This document shows positions 1 through 6,034 of a stretch of DNA of 13,031 nt, piece after piece. The position numbers were made by a program, and so were the translations under genes. Under the pieces are notes generated by a model, which was not told the origin of the DNA, ran no database searches, and saw nothing but the letters and a program-made list of their open reading frames with translations. The DNA comes from Acetobacteraceae bacterium (GTDB taxonomy: Bacteria > Pseudomonadota > Alphaproteobacteria > Acetobacterales > Acetobacteraceae): contig JACMOQ010000051.1 of NCBI GenBank assembly GCA_014377905.1, positions 1 through 13,031 of the forward strand, written 5' to 3'. Numbering within the stretch: the first letter of the stretch is position 1; each line of letters starts with the position of its first letter.

Positions 1-1
1 G

Positions 2-790
2 CTATTTCTGGCGGGACAGATTAATGGCACCACCGGATATGAAGAAGCTGCGGCGCAAGGCATTCTTGCCGGGATCAATGCGGCGCGGCTCACCAGCGGT
101 TTACCCGCGGTTCAGTTTGATCGAGCCGAGGCTTATATTGGCGTTATGGTTGATGATTTGACCCGCGATGGCGTAACCGAGCCATATCGAATGTTTACCT
201 CGCGGTCGGAATATCGCTTGACCCTGCGCGCAGACAATGCCGACTTGCGGATCACTGGCGCCGGTATGGCGTGGGGTTGTGTCGGTGCGGAACGTGGCAA
301 ACTGTTCACGGACCATCAAGAAGCGCTTTATGATGCGCTTGCCCGCGCCCGGACGGAGAGCATGACCCCGAACGCACTTCGCGCGCATGGCGCTGAAATT
401 CGTGCTGATGGCCGCAGTCGCACCGTATTGGAACTACTCGCCCACCCGCAAGTATCAGATGATGCCATTATTTCTGCGTTTCCCTGGCTCCGCGACCTAC
501 CACCAAGGGTCTGGTCGCACGTGCGAACCGAGGCTCTCTATGCCGGGTATCTGCCACGACAGGATGCCGACATCAAATCGTACCGGCGCGAAGAAGCTGT
601 GGGACTGGGCGACGTAGATTTTGCCTTGATCGGCGGGTTATCCACCGAACTCCGTGACAAACTGGATGCCACCCGCCCTGCGTCTCTAGGTGCCGCCGCG
701 CGCATTCAAGGGATGACCCCAGCCGCCCTTGGAGCATTGGTCGCTCATGTCCGACGACGCCCCACATCTTATGTTTCACGTGAAACATAG
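2..790 (+). CDS. mnmG: MnmG (GidA), tRNA U34 carboxymethylaminomethyl-modification enzyme, C-terminal part
   Basis: This is the C-terminal 262 residues of MnmG; the start lies before the window. With MnmE, MnmG uses FAD, NADH and methylene-THF to build the cmnm5/nm5 group on uridine 34 of certain tRNAs in the cytoplasm. The first visible residues contain the family signature AGQINGTTGYEEAAAQG, close to the FAD-binding core. They are followed by EPYRMFTSRSEYRLTLRADNAD, a stretch strongly conserved in MnmG. The C-terminal helical domain that contacts MnmE and tRNA is recognisable from YAGYLPRQ and from the GGLS...KL...RPASLGAAARIQGMTPAAL pattern. The last codons, reading VSRET then TAG, are written inside a parS palindrome (772-787). 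The rsmG frame starts before this gene ends, so the two are probably coupled. The usual upstream partner mnmE would be outside the window. The assignment is secure; only the N-terminal FAD domain cannot be checked. Confidence 0.97.
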   Translation, partial: LFLAGQINGTTGYEEAAAQGILAGINAARLTSGLPAVQFDRAEAYIGVMVDDLTRDGVTEPYRMFTSRSEYRLTLRADNADLRITGAGMAWGCVGAERGKLFTDHQEALYDALARARTESMTPNALRAHGAEIRADGRSRTVLELLAHPQVSDDAIISAFPWLRDLPPRVWSHVRTEALYAGYLPRQDADIKSYRREEAVGLGDVDFALIGGLSTELRDKLDATRPASLGAAARIQGMTPAALGALVAHVRRRPTSYVSRET

Positions 791-1394
791 CTCCCAGGCG
801 CTCATTAATGTTTCACGTGAAACATTAGCGGCGCTAGAACTTTATGTCGTGCTGCTGTTACGCTGGAACCGCACAATTAATTTGATTTCCCGTGGCGACG
901 AGGCACTCGTTTGGGACCGCCACATTGCCGACAGCCTAGCTCTGGCATCCTTCCTGCCGGCCGAGTTTTCCCACGCAATTGATATAGGGTCCGGCGGCGG
1001 CCTCCCCGGTGTGGTCCTGGCGATTGTCACTGGTCGCCCGTTTCACCTTATTGAATCCGATCAGCGAAAAGCCGCTTTCTTGCGTGAAGCAGCGCGCGAG
1101 CTCGATTTGCCGATTACGGTGCATGCCACAAGGGTTGAGGCCGCACACCCCACGCCGGCACCGGTGATTACAGCGCGCGCTGTCGCACCGTTGGCCATAT
1201 TGCTGGCATGGGCGACGCCGCATTTAGCGCCGGGCGGATTTTGTTTGTTTCCGAAAGGGCGAACGGCGAATGATGAATTGACGGCAGCCCGTCTGGAATG
1301 GCAAATGGACGTGGTGGCGACGCCCAGCCCAACCGATCCTTCCGCCCGCATCCTTCGTATCAGCGAGATCGCCCGTGTCGGCTTCCAGCCCTAA
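747..1394 (+). CDS. rsmG: RsmG (GidB), 16S rRNA m7G527 methyltransferase
   Basis: RsmG transfers a methyl group from SAM to N7 of G527 (E. coli numbering) in 16S rRNA; its loss is known to give low-level streptomycin resistance. The protein has 215 residues, normal for the family, from the chosen ATG. Conserved elements are RWNRTINLISR (about residues 39-49), the RHIADSL block (58-64), the SAM-binding motif AIDIGSGGGLPG (77-88), the acidic LIESDQRKAAFLRE segment, and the ARAVAPL and PKG blocks. Three starts are possible: TTG at 729, ATG at 747 and ATG at 771. I prefer 747 because GGAG lies 12 bases upstream; 771 would start inside parS and has no visible ribosome-binding site. The gene overlaps the end of mnmG and is itself overlapped by parA. 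Both parS sites lie within it, giving the unusual N-terminal peptides FHVKH and VSRET. Confidence 0.95.
   Translation: MSDDAPHLMFHVKHSSQALINVSRETLAALELYVVLLLRWNRTINLISRGDEALVWDRHIADSLALASFLPAEFSHAIDIGSGGGLPGVVLAIVTGRPFHLIESDQRKAAFLREAARELDLPITVHATRVEAAHPTPAPVITARAVAPLAILLAWATPHLAPGGFCLFPKGRTANDELTAARLEWQMDVVATPSPTDPSARILRISEIARVGFQP
772..787. promoter_or_regulatory. parS site 1, ParB-binding centromere sequence
   Basis: The sequence TGTTTCACGTGAAACA is a perfect match to the classical bacterial parS consensus. The perfect palindrome extends to 20 bases (770-789). It lies over the last codons and stop of mnmG and within the 5' part of the rsmG frame, about 1.4 kb upstream of parB. ParB-CTP clamps load at such sites and spread, and ParA then moves the origin region. 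The function is inferred from the exact match and the adjacent parAB genes. Confidence 0.95.
809..824. promoter_or_regulatory. parS site 2, ParB-binding centromere sequence
   Basis: This is a second exact TGTTTCACGTGAAACA, with the perfect palindrome extending to 22 bases (806-827). Its centre is 37 bases from that of site 1, about 3.5 helical turns. It is wholly inside rsmG, where it is read as NVSRET. No third full-length match was seen in the window. Confidence 0.95.
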
Positions 1395-2178
1395 CGTTTC
1401 TCGCCCCCGCATTCTCGCCATCGCCAATCAGAAGGGCGGTGTCGGCAAAACTACAACCGCGGTAAACCTTGCGACAGCACTCGCAACGGCCGGTGAACGA
1501 GTATTGCTCATCGACCTCGACCCACAGGGCAACGCATCGACAGGCTTGGGGATTGACCGCGAAGACCGTGCGACTGGCACCTATGCCATGCTCCTGGAAG
1601 GTATTCCCCTCGCGACCATTCGCCGCGCGACCAGCATCGCCAATCTATCGATCCTGGCAGCCGATCAGGACCTTGCGGGTGCTGAAATTGAGCTTTCTGG
1701 GGTTGAGCGGCGTGAGTTTCGGCTTGCAGACGCCCTTGCGGAAAGCCACGACAGTTTCGTTCTGATTGATTGCCCTCCAAGCCTGGGTTTGCTGACCCTT
1801 AACGCGTTGGTGGCGGCGGATGCTGTACTTGTGCCACTGCAATGCGAATTCTTTGCGCTGGAAGGGATCAGCCAGATTGTCCGCACGATCGAACGTGTGC
1901 GGACTGCGCTAAACCCGAGATTGCGCCTGCAAGGAATTGTGCTGACCATGTTTGATCGTCGTAATAATCTTTCAGACCTGGTCGCGGCAGATGCGCGCAG
2001 CTTTTTCGGTGCACAGATTTATGAGACGGTAATCCCGCGCAATATTCGGATCGCTGAATCACCCAGCCACGGGAAACCCGTCGTAACGTACGATGATCGT
2101 TCTCCCGGCGCACAAGCCTATATGAGGCTGGCGCAAGAGTTTCTCATCCGCGAACGTGATATCAGGACAACAGCATGA
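1375..2178 (+). CDS. parA: ParA, chromosome-partitioning Walker ATPase
   Basis: This is a chromosomal ParA/Soj-type ATPase of 267 residues. It binds DNA non-specifically as an ATP dimer, and ParB stimulates hydrolysis, which moves the parS-bound origin. The deviant Walker A motif KGGVGKTTT (residues 20-28) has the signature lysine K20. Next come VLLIDLDPQGNASTGLG (43-59) and the Walker B region VLIDCPPSLGLLTLNAL. The short N-terminus before the P-loop, with no helix-turn-helix domain, matches chromosomal rather than plasmid P1-type ParA. The start is GTG, 20 bases before the end of the rsmG frame, so translation is probably coupled. The stop overlaps the parB start in an ATGA. Confidence 0.97.
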   Translation: MSASSPNVSRPRILAIANQKGGVGKTTTAVNLATALATAGERVLLIDLDPQGNASTGLGIDREDRATGTYAMLLEGIPLATIRRATSIANLSILAADQDLAGAEIELSGVERREFRLADALAESHDSFVLIDCPPSLGLLTLNALVAADAVLVPLQCEFFALEGISQIVRTIERVRTALNPRLRLQGIVLTMFDRRNNLSDLVAADARSFFGAQIYETVIPRNIRIAESPSHGKPVVTYDDRSPGAQAYMRLAQEFLIRERDIRTTA

Positions 2179-3029
2179 GCGCGAAAGAAGTCTCCCCCCG
2201 GCTTGGCCGCGGCCTTGCCGCACTGCTGGGCGAAACTGCATCCAGTTTGTCGCCGGGCATGGCAGGTGGGATCACCACAATTCCTGTCGAGCATCTGGAA
2301 CCCGGCCCATTCCAACCGCGCGCCAGCATAGACCCGGACAATTTGCAGGATCTGGCCAATTCCATCCGTACGCGTGGTGTGCTGCAACCTTTGCTTGCTC
2401 GGCCGCATCCGAATACCCCCAATCGGTTCCAGATTATAGCCGGGGAGCGGCGGTGGCGTGCTGCCCAAATTGCCGGCTTGCATGGCGTGCCGGTGCTCAT
2501 ACGCCCGCTTAGCAACGCTGAAGCCATGGCAGCCGCCTTGGTTGAAAACTTGCAGCGGGCCGATCTCGATGCCATGGAGGAAGCGGAGGGCTACCAGCGC
2601 CTGCTCGATGAATTCGGCATGACCCAAGAAGTGCTGGCCGAGGCAGTTGGAAAATCCCGTAGTCACATCACCAATACGCTGAGGCTGCGAAGCTTGCCGG
2701 TAACGGTGCAGACTGAGCTGCGCAAAGGCACGATCACCGCCGGTCACGCCCGCGCCTTGCTGACCCATCCCAACCCGGAAGCAGCCCTTGCCCAGGTCAT
2801 CGTCGGCAGCCTCAATGTGCGTCAGACTGAGGCGCTGAACCAACGCCCCAGCAAAGCCCAGCCATCGAACCGCGCGAGGGATCCGGAAACAGAAGCGCTT
2901 GAACACAGCCTGTCTGAAACGCTGGGCCTGAAGGTGGATATTGCATTTGATGGCAAAGGCGGTTCGATCCGGATCACGTATCGATCGCTGGATCAGCTCG
3001 ATGGGGTGATTGCGCTGCTACAACGCTGA
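2175..3029 (+). CDS. parB: ParB, chromosome-partitioning CTPase and parS-binding protein
   Basis: ParB is a CTP-dependent DNA clamp that loads at parS and spreads to form the partition complex. The protein has 284 residues. An N-terminal RLGRGLAALLGE segment (9-20) fits the usual ParA-interacting region. The CTP-binding domain shows GERRWRA (90-96) and ENLQR (124-128). The helix-turn-helix follows at about 149-172 (MTQEVLAEAVGKSRSHITN), and then GTITAGHARALL. The last 40 or so residues fit the C-terminal dimerisation domain. The ATG overlaps the parA stop by four bases, with AGGA seven bases upstream. The two parS sites in the same operon give its targets. The gene converges on asd with only 14 bases between the stop codons. 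Confidence 0.97.
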   Translation: MSAKEVSPRLGRGLAALLGETASSLSPGMAGGITTIPVEHLEPGPFQPRASIDPDNLQDLANSIRTRGVLQPLLARPHPNTPNRFQIIAGERRWRAAQIAGLHGVPVLIRPLSNAEAMAAALVENLQRADLDAMEEAEGYQRLLDEFGMTQEVLAEAVGKSRSHITNTLRLRSLPVTVQTELRKGTITAGHARALLTHPNPEAALAQVIVGSLNVRQTEALNQRPSKAQPSNRARDPETEALEHSLSETLGLKVDIAFDGKGGSIRITYRSLDQLDGVIALLQR

Positions 3030-3036
3030 TCCAGTA

Positions 3037-3052
3037 GCCGCCATTAAGCGGC
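3037..3052. terminator. Short GC hairpin between convergent parB and asd
   Basis: GCCGC at 3037-3041 pairs with GCGGC at 3048-3052 across a six-base loop that contains the asd stop codon. It sits exactly in the convergent gap and could end transcription from the parB side, where it is followed by CTTCTT. The stem has only five pairs and there is no clean T run on either strand, so this is a weak candidate. Confidence 0.25.
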
Positions 3053-4069
3053 CTTCTTGAAATACCCCTGCGCCACCAACGTCTCGGCAATCTGCACCGC
3101 GTTAAGTGCCGCACCCTTGCGCAAATTATCCGCCACGCACCAGAACCCCAACCCATGCGGCACAGTCGGATCCTTGCGGATACGGCTGACATAGGTTGCG
3201 TCTTCGCCCGCACATTCCAGTGGCGTAACAAAGCCGCCGTCTTCCCGTGTATCCTGCACGATAATCCCCGGCGCATGGCGCAGCACGTCACGCGCCTCAC
3301 TCGCCGTTACCGGGCGTTCAAATTCCACAGTGATTGATTCTGCGTGGCCGATGAACACAGGCACCCGGACGCAGGTCGCGAAGACAGCGATATCGGGATC
3401 GAGGATTTTCTTGGTTTCGACCACCATTTTCCATTCTTCCTTGGTGGCGCCGTCATCCATGAATTTGTCAATCTGCGGGATCACGTTGAAGGCGATCTGC
3501 TTGGTAAATTCCTGCGGCACCACCTGGTCATGCACCAAGCTGCGGCGTGATTGCAGCAGCAACTCCTCCATGCCTTCCTTGCCGGCGCCGGACACTGATT
3601 GATAGGTCGAAACCACCACGCGCTTGATTTTGTAGCGGTCATGCAATGGCTTTAGCGCCAGCACCATCTGGATCGTCGAACAATTCGGATTGGCGATAAT
3701 GCCACGTCGGATCTTGCCCAGCGCCTGCGGGTTCACTTCCGGCACCACCAGCGGCACATCGTGCTCCATCCGAAAATGGCTGGTATTGTCGATCACCACG
3801 CACCCGGCCGCGGCCGCACGCGGGGCGTAAATCGCTGAAACCGACGCACCTGGACTGAACAGACCAATATCCCAGCCGGCAAAATCGAATTTCTCAAGAT
3901 TTTGCACCTTCAGCACACGTTTGTCGCCGAACGAAATCTCCTGCCCGGTCGAACGCGGCGACGCCAACGCAACGACGTCCTTGATTGGGAAATCGCGTTC
4001 GACCAAGGTTTTTAGAATTTCGCGGCCCACTGCCCCGGTGGCGCCGACAACCGCTACTTTGAAAGCCAT
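3044..4069 (-). CDS. asd: Aspartate-semialdehyde dehydrogenase
   Basis: Asd reduces aspartyl phosphate to aspartate semialdehyde with NADPH, the branch point to lysine/diaminopimelate, threonine and methionine. The protein has 341 residues, typical for the family. The N-terminal nucleotide-binding loop is VVGATGAVGREIL (7-19). The active-site cysteine is C130 in ANPNCSTIQ. The conserved QSVSGAGKEGMEEL block follows it, and R235 with H242 in RVPVFIGHAES supplies the substrate and base residues. The start ATG is preceded by AAGGA at a spacing of about 10 bases. The gene lies alone on the minus strand, divergent from the SIMPL gene with about 155 bases between the starts. A weak promoter-like pair (CTGATT, 16 bases, TACGAT, read on the minus strand) is present there, but I would not rely on it. 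Confidence 0.97.
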   Translation of the reverse strand: MAFKVAVVGATGAVGREILKTLVERDFPIKDVVALASPRSTGQEISFGDKRVLKVQNLEKFDFAGWDIGLFSPGASVSAIYAPRAAAAGCVVIDNTSHFRMEHDVPLVVPEVNPQALGKIRRGIIANPNCSTIQMVLALKPLHDRYKIKRVVVSTYQSVSGAGKEGMEELLLQSRRSLVHDQVVPQEFTKQIAFNVIPQIDKFMDDGATKEEWKMVVETKKILDPDIAVFATCVRVPVFIGHAESITVEFERPVTASEARDVLRHAPGIIVQDTREDGGFVTPLECAGEDATYVSRIRKDPTVPHGLGFWCVADNLRKGAALNAVQIAETLVAQGYFKKAA

Positions 4070-4224
4070 GGCAAACCGTTCCTTATCGTAAAGTTGGCGG
4101 AGGGTTAATCAGTGGCGCGGCACGGTGCAAGGGGAGTCTTAATGTGGCTGGACTGCGCCAAGGCTTGTCTCGTGAAAGCCGCGATTGCCGGCTATGGTTG
4201 GGGCATGTGAAATGGGAGATGAAC

Positions 4225-4908
4225 ATGCGATATCTTGTGGTGCTGCTGACCGCGCTATTGGCATTCCCCAGCCAGGCGGAAACTATCTTGCGCCTGACGG
4301 AAACCGGCAGCGTCAGCGTCCGGCCGGACCTTTTGGTGGCGAGCCTGCGCTCGGAATTTGACGGCGCGACGGCCGTTGATGTCCAGGCCCGGGTCAACGC
4401 TGCCATAACCATCGCCACCGGCCTCGCGAAGAATACCCCTGGGGTCACTGTCGCAACCAGCGCCTATAATGTCTGGCAGGTCATGCCGTCCGCGCAGGCA
4501 TCACGGCGCTGGCACGGTTCGCAAGTCATTGACCTTACCGGCAGCGATGGCGCTGTGGTTCTGACGCTGGTTGGCGCGCTGCAGGCACAGGGTTTAGCGC
4601 TGCAGCAACTAGGTTGGCGGATGGCGCCGGCGACCGCGCGTGCGGCGCAGGCCGAAGCGACGCGATTGGCTGTTACCAACCTGCGCGCCCGGTCGGAGGA
4701 TGCCGCGGCTTCGCTTGGGCTAATCTTCGTATCGTTTCGGGCAGTCAACCTCGATCCCGGGTCAAGTCCGATGCCGCGCGCCATGGTGGCGATGGCGATG
4801 ACCGCGCCACCGCCGGGCACCGTCCTACCGCCGCCAATTGCCGAGGCGGTAGAGGTGAAGGTCGAAGCGCGGGTCGAGGCGGAGGTAATTTTGGATATAA
4901 AGCGTTAA
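4225..4908 (+). CDS. Secreted SIMPL-domain (DUF541) protein
   Basis: This is a 227-residue protein of the SIMPL/DUF541 family. Members are usually periplasmic or outer-membrane-associated, and their molecular role is poorly known. A signal peptide is clear: MRYLVVLLTALLAFPSQA, with likely cleavage after SQA. The mature part opens with ILRLTETGSVSVRPDLL, the usual first strand of the domain. The middle includes a tyrosine/valine strand pair (TSAYNVWQVMP) and a helix-rich ARAAQAEATRLAVTNLRARSEDAAASLGL segment. It ends with alternating strands (AVEVKVEARVEAEVILDI). The start at ATG 4225 is chosen because GGGAG ends six bases upstream and the signal peptide begins there; ATG 4219 touches that site, and the GTG at 4144 would add residues before the signal peptide. 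A small GGCTT/AAGCC stem (4162-4180) lies in the leader. No neighbour points to a partner. Confidence 0.85.
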   Translation: MRYLVVLLTALLAFPSQAETILRLTETGSVSVRPDLLVASLRSEFDGATAVDVQARVNAAITIATGLAKNTPGVTVATSAYNVWQVMPSAQASRRWHGSQVIDLTGSDGAVVLTLVGALQAQGLALQQLGWRMAPATARAAQAEATRLAVTNLRARSEDAAASLGLIFVSFRAVNLDPGSSPMPRAMVAMAMTAPPPGTVLPPPIAEAVEVKVEARVEAEVILDIKR

Positions 4909-4909
4909 A

Positions 4910-4941
4910 GCCACAGCCGATTATCCATGCGGCGGAGTGGC
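4910..4941. terminator. Imperfect hairpin after the SIMPL gene
   Basis: GCCAC at 4910-4914 can pair with GTGGC at 4937-4941, and CCG (4917-4919) with CGG (4930-4932) inside it. The hairpin begins two bases after the SIMPL stop, in the convergent gap before the small minus-strand gene. There is no T run, so terminator activity is only a guess from position. Confidence 0.2.
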
Positions 4942-4966
4942 AGAGATAGGCAAATCGATCGGTGTT

Positions 4967-5224
4967 TTAGCCGTAAACTGCCCACGCGATGCAGACGAAG
5001 ATCACGGTCCACACCACCGTGTCGATCAGGGTCCGCATGATCATGCGATCCTCGCCCAACCCGAATTGGCTTTCTCCGGTTTTTGCCTCGAGTTGCGAGG
5101 CAACCAGATTTCCTGGGAAGCGCAGGATACCCAAAACTGCCTTGCCAAACCCGCTCCGCGGGCCGGGCGCATCGGGCGTGGACAGATTGGGAGTACGGTC
5201 GGTGGTTGGGATATCCTGGGACAT
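4967..5224 (-). CDS. Small protein with a C-terminal membrane helix, unknown function
   Basis: This 85-residue protein is not one I recognise. The first 27 or so residues are polar and proline-rich, hence probably disordered. Residues about 28-47 (KAVLGILRFPGNLVASQLEA) could form an amphipathic helix. The last 23 residues (about 62-84, TLIDTVVWTVIFVCIAWAVYG) are a strongly hydrophobic segment that ends the protein, as in C-tail-anchored membrane proteins. The start is supported by GAGGG six bases before the ATG; upstream in-frame ATGs have no comparable site and would add a non-hydrophobic leader running through a stem-loop. The gene lies downstream of the PRC-barrel gene on the same strand, with 135 bases between. 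That the frame is real rests on the good start, the clear membrane segment and the lack of an alternative gene here. Confidence 0.7.
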   Translation of the reverse strand: MSQDIPTTDRTPNLSTPDAPGPRSGFGKAVLGILRFPGNLVASQLEAKTGESQFGLGEDRMIMRTLIDTVVWTVIFVCIAWAVYG

Positions 5225-5279
5225 AAGGAACCCTCGTTGTGGGCTGAAGCCAGCCTTAAAGGCGTTTAGTGCAGCCATC

Positions 5280-5310
5280 CGTCGGTAGGAGCCGCCGCAC
5301 CCCACCGACG
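5280..5310. promoter_or_regulatory. Stem-loop between the PRC-barrel gene and the small membrane-protein gene
   Basis: CGTCGGT (5280-5286) pairs perfectly with ACCGACG (5304-5310). Read on the minus strand, GGGG and CTCC inside can add four more pairs, one of them G-U, leaving an eight-base loop. It begins 50 bases after the PRC-barrel stop and ends 56 bases before the start of the 85-residue gene, both on the minus strand. It could be a terminator of the first gene or a leader structure of the second. No T run follows on the minus strand. Confidence 0.4.
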
Positions 5311-5359
5311 TGAGCTCGTGCTTTTTGACCGAATGCAGATCCGGGCAAACAGGTTTCGA

Positions 5360-5926
5360 TTACTTGTTGGCGTATTTATATTGCGGCGCCGCTTTCAGTT
5401 GCGCGGCAGTGGTGTCCATCGTGGCGCGCCATTTTTTGGCGCTGGCATCATAGCTCAGGTTCACCGCAGACGGGCGAATGGCAACGTAATGTTCACCCAT
5501 CCCAAGAAATCCGCCAACCGCAACAATGTAGGCGTTGATCACCCCAGCATTGAAGGAAATATCTTTGATTTCTCCAATGTTCTGCTTTGCACTATTGTAT
5601 ATTTCCAGGCCGATCAACTTGGAGCTCAGCTCGTCGTTTGAGGACGCCAATACGAAAACCGCGCCTTGCGCGGCGGGGGAGGTTTGAATTTTGGTATCGC
5701 CGGTCGCCATCGTTGGTGATTGATTTGGGGATGCCGGTGGGACTGCCGTAAGCGGCGCAGTCGGAGTTGCCGACATCGGGCTTGCCGGCACGATGGGCGT
5801 GGGTGTGGAAGGTGCAGTCGTCATTGGGGTTGACGGCGCGGCTGTGCCCGGCGCGGTGTAGGTCTGGGCTAGCGCTGCGGACGCGGTCAACAGGAGCGCG
5901 GCGATAGACAGGGTTGTGCGGGACAT
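5360..5926 (-). CDS. Secreted PRC-barrel domain protein
   Basis: This 188-residue protein starts with a typical signal peptide (MSRTTLSIAALLLTASAALA, cleavage before QTYT). A linker of about 65 residues made mainly of proline, threonine, alanine and serine follows. The last 100 or so residues form a PRC-barrel domain: KLIGLEIYNSAKQNIGEIKDI, VINAYIVAVGGFLGMGEHYVAI and SYDASAKKWRATM match the variant common in alphaproteobacteria. PRC-barrels are small beta-barrels found in RimM, in photosynthetic reaction centres and in many stress or envelope proteins; the role of this secreted type is not established. The start is chosen for GGAG seven bases upstream; a longer frame from 5977 would bury the signal peptide. 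A six-pair CGCGGG/CCCGCG stem (5949-5971) lies in the leader. The linker suggests spanning periplasm or reaching the cell wall, which is inference. Confidence 0.85.
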   Translation of the reverse strand: MSRTTLSIAALLLTASAALAQTYTAPGTAAPSTPMTTAPSTPTPIVPASPMSATPTAPLTAVPPASPNQSPTMATGDTKIQTSPAAQGAVFVLASSNDELSSKLIGLEIYNSAKQNIGEIKDISFNAGVINAYIVAVGGFLGMGEHYVAIRPSAVNLSYDASAKKWRATMDTTAAQLKAAPQYKYANK

Positions 5927-5990
5927 AAAGGTTCTCCGTAAACGATGGCGCGGGTCAAACATGGGCCCGCGTACCATTAATTTAGGGAAG

Positions 5991-6010
5991 GCCCTGTCCG
6001 CAAACAGGGT
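5991..6010 (-). terminator. Hairpin after the M20D amidohydrolase gene
   Basis: CCCTGT (5992-5997) and ACAGGG (6004-6009) form a perfect six-pair stem with a six-base loop, extended by a G-T pair. It lies 25 bases past the stop of the amidohydrolase gene. Read in that gene's direction it is followed by CCTTCCCTAAATT, a weak pyrimidine/T tract. It is a plausible end for the whole leftward transcript from 10943. Confidence 0.45.
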
Positions 6011-6034
6011 CGGAATCTACCCAACCCCACAGCA

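Noticed and set aside
573..788. A minus-strand frame beginning MFHVKH inside parS site 1
   Set aside because: The start peptide mirrors that of rsmG only because parS is a palindrome. The rest is antisense to mnmG.
1391..1404. A possible third parS at the start of parA (AACGTTTCTCG, read as NVSR)
   Set aside because: Only part of one half-site resembles parS and there is no palindromic partner.
2118..2906. A 262-codon open frame on the minus strand opposite parB
   Set aside because: It covers parB, whose CTPase and helix-turn-helix motifs are clear, and has no family features of its own.
2961..2976. A GGTTCGATCC segment resembling a tRNA T-arm
   Set aside because: It lies inside the parB coding region, and no acceptor, D or anticodon stems can be formed around it.
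4144..4224. An N-terminal extension of the SIMPL protein from the GTG at 4144
   Set aside because: It would place 27 polar residues before a clear signal peptide, and the better ribosome-binding site lies just before ATG 4225.
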